A stretch of 64,000 bases of DNA from Pseudomonas sp. BMS12 (lineage in GTDB: Bacteria; Pseudomonadota; Gammaproteobacteria; Pseudomonadales; Pseudomonadaceae). Every line of letters begins with the position of its first letter. The first letter of the stretch is position 1. The stretch covers positions 162,421-226,420 of the forward strand of contig NZ_LSOF01000004.1 of assembly GCF_001592875.1 (NCBI RefSeq), written 5' to 3'. Positions 62,294 through 64,000 of the stretch are shown here, in pieces. The notes beneath the pieces were generated by a model. That model made no database searches. It worked only from the letters and a program-made list of their open reading frames with translations, and was not told where the DNA came from. Both the position numbers and the translations under genes were made by a program.

Positions 62294-63466
62294 TCAGCGG
62301 TTGCGCCCCAACGCATCATGGCTGCTGACCCAGTCGCCGGCCAATATTGCCGAGGTCAGCGACACGTCGCCGGCCAGCACCACCGCCGCGATGATCTCCG
62401 CCAGCTTGTCGGCCTTGCCGGCACCCACGCAGCCGAGCATGTCCAGGCATTCGCGCTGGGTCGGCAGACCGGTGCCGCCGCCGTGGGTGGCGCAGATCAC
62501 CGCCGGCAGGGTCACTGACCAGTAGTAGTCGCCGTTGTCCAGCAACTGGCCATAGGTGATGCCGCCATGTGATTCGGCGACGTTGGCCGCATCCTGCCCG
62601 GTGGCGATGAACATCGCCGCCAGACCGTTGGCCGCATGCGCACCGCTGTAGGCCGAGCCGGCCTGAAAGGCGCCCACGGCGGCAATCTGTCGATAGCGGT
62701 AGAGGTTGGCGGGGTCGACCCGCAGCAGCTCGTGGGCCACCTCACGCTTGAGGGTGAACTCGGCGATCACCCGCTTGCCGCGCGTCTGGATCATGTTCAT
62801 CGCCGAGTGTTTCTTGTCCGTGTCGATGGCGCCGGAGAGGATGTAGCGCGGCTGTAGCGGATGGTTGGCCTTGATCCACTCGCAGGCGGCGAAGGTGGCC
62901 TTGCTGGTCATGTTCTGCCCTGCGGCATCGCCGGTGGTGTAGCAGAAGCGGGTGTAGAGCATGTTGGCCACAGGGTACTGCTCGATCTCGAACAGCTTGC
63001 CGCTGCGCGTGGTGGTCTCGGTGATCGCCTTGATCGTCTCGAACTCGCTGACCAGCCAGGCGCCGAATTCGCGCGCCTGCAGGGCATCCTCGAACATGAA
63101 TACCGGCGCACGCTGCATGGAATGCTTGACCACAGTGGTCTTCACCCCACCGGACGCGCTGATGGCGCGCATGCCCCGGCTGTAGCTGGCCAGCAGCGTG
63201 CCTTCGGTGGTGGCCATGGGAATGTAGAAATCGCCCCGCGCATGCTCGCCCTCGATACGCAGCGGCCCCGCCACACCCAGCGGCATCTGCACCACGCCGA
63301 TGAAGTTCTCGATATTGCCCTGGGTCACAGCCGGGTCGATGACGTACTGGCCGACCACATCCAGCGCTGCGCCGGTCTGCTCCTTGATGAAGTCGCGGCG
63401 CGTAGTGGCCTGCTCCTGGGTGTAATCGTTGGCGGGGTTACGGGGAATCGAGGCGCCTCGTGACAT
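62294..63466 (-). CDS. Hydroxymethylglutaryl-CoA reductase
   Basis: A 390-residue HMG-CoA reductase. The catalytic set is visible: Glu in ENFIGVVQMPLGVAGPL, Lys in SGAIDTDKKHSAMN, Asp in GGGTGLPTQRECLDMLG and the C-terminal His in SSHDALGRNR, with the coenzyme-binding DAAGQNM. The pattern is closer to the class I (biosynthetic) motifs than to the class II enzyme of P. mevalonii, so it may make mevalonate from HMG-CoA. Start at the ATG at 63466 with AGGAG upstream. No other mevalonate genes are in the window. Confidence 0.9.
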   Translation of the reverse strand: MSRGASIPRNPANDYTQEQATTRRDFIKEQTGAALDVVGQYVIDPAVTQGNIENFIGVVQMPLGVAGPLRIEGEHARGDFYIPMATTEGTLLASYSRGMRAISASGGVKTTVVKHSMQRAPVFMFEDALQAREFGAWLVSEFETIKAITETTTRSGKLFEIEQYPVANMLYTRFCYTTGDAAGQNMTSKATFAACEWIKANHPLQPRYILSGAIDTDKKHSAMNMIQTRGKRVIAEFTLKREVAHELLRVDPANLYRYRQIAAVGAFQAGSAYSGAHAANGLAAMFIATGQDAANVAESHGGITYGQLLDNGDYYWSVTLPAVICATHGGGTGLPTQRECLDMLGCVGAGKADKLAEIIAAVVLAGDVSLTSAILAGDWVSSHDALGRNR

Positions 63467-63734
63467 CTTGCTCTCCTGCACATTCGGATGGGTCGCGGAA
63501 CGGATGAGCTTAGGTGGTAATCCGTCGTTCCGAGTATGCCCATGACCCGCAACCGAGGCTTGCCCAAGGACGCCAAAGAGGTGATCGAACGTGTCAGCCA
63601 GGGCGGGTCTGGAAGATGCTCCACATGGCCAGCTCTGGCCGTCTGGATTGGCTAAACCCGACCATAGCTTTCGAGCGGTCACGGGCGAAAAGTAAAGGAG
63701 CCGCCGGCGTGGCCGCCTTTAACACATGCTTACT
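63467..63734. other. Intergenic DNA upstream of HMG-CoA reductase
   Basis: 268 bases without a convincing gene. A short open frame near 63541 (MTRNRGLPKDAKEVIE...) has no family I recognise and no clear ribosome-binding site. The region presumably holds the promoter of the reductase gene. Confidence 0.4.
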
Positions 63735-64000
63735 ATGAGGCAACTCCGCCTCGGCATCCTGGTGATGAACCCACGGGATAACGTCGACTTCATCCAGGGT
63801 GACTTCACCGAAGACAGCGTGCTCCGAAGATCCTGGCCAAGTTCAACAGCCGTCAGCCCGACCTGACCATCTCCGACATCGCGCCCAACATCAGCGGCGT
63901 GGCGGAGACCTTCCTCAAGGACGTGCGCAGCTCGTTCGAGAAAGTGATGATCCGCAAACCTGAAGCCTCCCGCCCACGCTCCCGCAAGGTGCACCTGGTC
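63735..64000 (+). pseudogene. rlmE: Decayed fragment of RlmE (FtsJ/RrmJ) 23S rRNA methyltransferase
   Basis: Pieces of RlmE follow one another in the right order. NVDFIQGDFTEDSVL lies in frame with the ATG at 63735. After a one-base deletion near 63825, ILAKFNSRQPDLTISDIAPN and then ISG lie in the next frame. The sequence next jumps directly to FLKDVRSSFEKVMIRKPEASRP, missing some 50 residues of the central domain (the DQPRAMYL...KIFQGEGF part). The N-terminal 70 residues with the SAM-binding loop are also absent. This is a non-functional relic or the edge of a rearrangement, continuing beyond the window. Confidence 0.75.

Noticed and set aside
63541-63652. A short gene beginning MTRNRGLPKDAKEVIE
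   Set aside because: No ribosome-binding site, no recognised family, and it lies in the probable promoter region of the reductase gene.

Overview
The window is a stretch of G+C-rich, gene-dense chromosome from a Pseudomonas species of the P. aeruginosa / P. alcaligenes type. The evidence is gene content and order. An OprO/OprP porin, a bufferin operon, an ECF sigma factor and a KAS III-like synthase are followed further on by HIT protein, PhoA, HrpA, FadD1, FadD2 and PhaJ1. From memory, all of these lie in the PA3279-PA3302 part of the P. aeruginosa chromosome. Here they are interspersed with other genes. I saw no tRNA, rRNA, CRISPR array, complete insertion sequence or prophage.

Layout. 0-3.3 kb: a hydrolase running in from upstream, a periplasmic cyclophilin, and a leftward run of acetyltransferase, LMW-phosphatase-like protein and a small membrane protein broken by a one-base frameshift. 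3.3-9.4 kb: the OprP-type porin with a Pho box, then a leftward operon of ECF sigma factor, zinc-finger anti-sigma, bufferin precursor BufA, DUF692/MNIO enzyme BufB, DUF2063 partner BufC and a DoxX protein, and a KAS III-like synthase. 9.8-17.3 kb: exporters of the LysE family, regulators, small envelope proteins, a tandem pair of DUF2790 proteins and a GlxA-type regulator divergent from an isochorismatase-like hydrolase. 17.3-24.4 kb: alkaline phosphatase PhoA with a weaker Pho box, HIT protein, GST, class C beta-lactamase, and a group of exported proteins. 24.4-28.5 kb: an acquired, A+T-richer acyltransferase gene, an 800-base block of repeats, then VF530, AraC and LysE genes. 28.5-38.5 kb: DUF3087, diguanylate cyclase, HrpA (with an in-frame REP pair), a chemoreceptor and a DUF2254 protein.

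38.5-46.5 kb is a polyamine/agmatine cluster, all leftward: AguA, AguB, a polyamine-binding protein, a small outer-membrane porin, a Tat-exported second agmatine-deiminase-like enzyme and an exported amidohydrolase, with a divergent LysR regulator. A 141-base MITE-like element sits inside it. 46.5-53.1 kb is fatty-acid activation: thioesterase, FadD1, FadD2, lipase-like hydrolase and PhaJ1. 53.1-60 kb holds two efflux systems either side of a TetR regulator with a palindromic operator: HlyD/DUF1656/FUSC leftward and a MFP/ABC ATPase/permease set rightward. 60-64 kb carries a DUF6279 lipoprotein, uracil-DNA glycosylase, a hotdog thioesterase, an HMG-CoA reductase and a decayed RlmE (FtsJ) fragment at the window edge.

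The most distinctive system is the sigma-controlled bufferin operon (4.8-8.2 kb). It makes a cysteine-containing secreted peptide that is probably post-translationally modified to bind metal, and a convincing ECF-type promoter precedes bufA. Other highlights are the two Pho boxes, the compartmentalised agmatine cluster, the MITE-like element ending at a stop codon, and the REP pair translated as part of HrpA.
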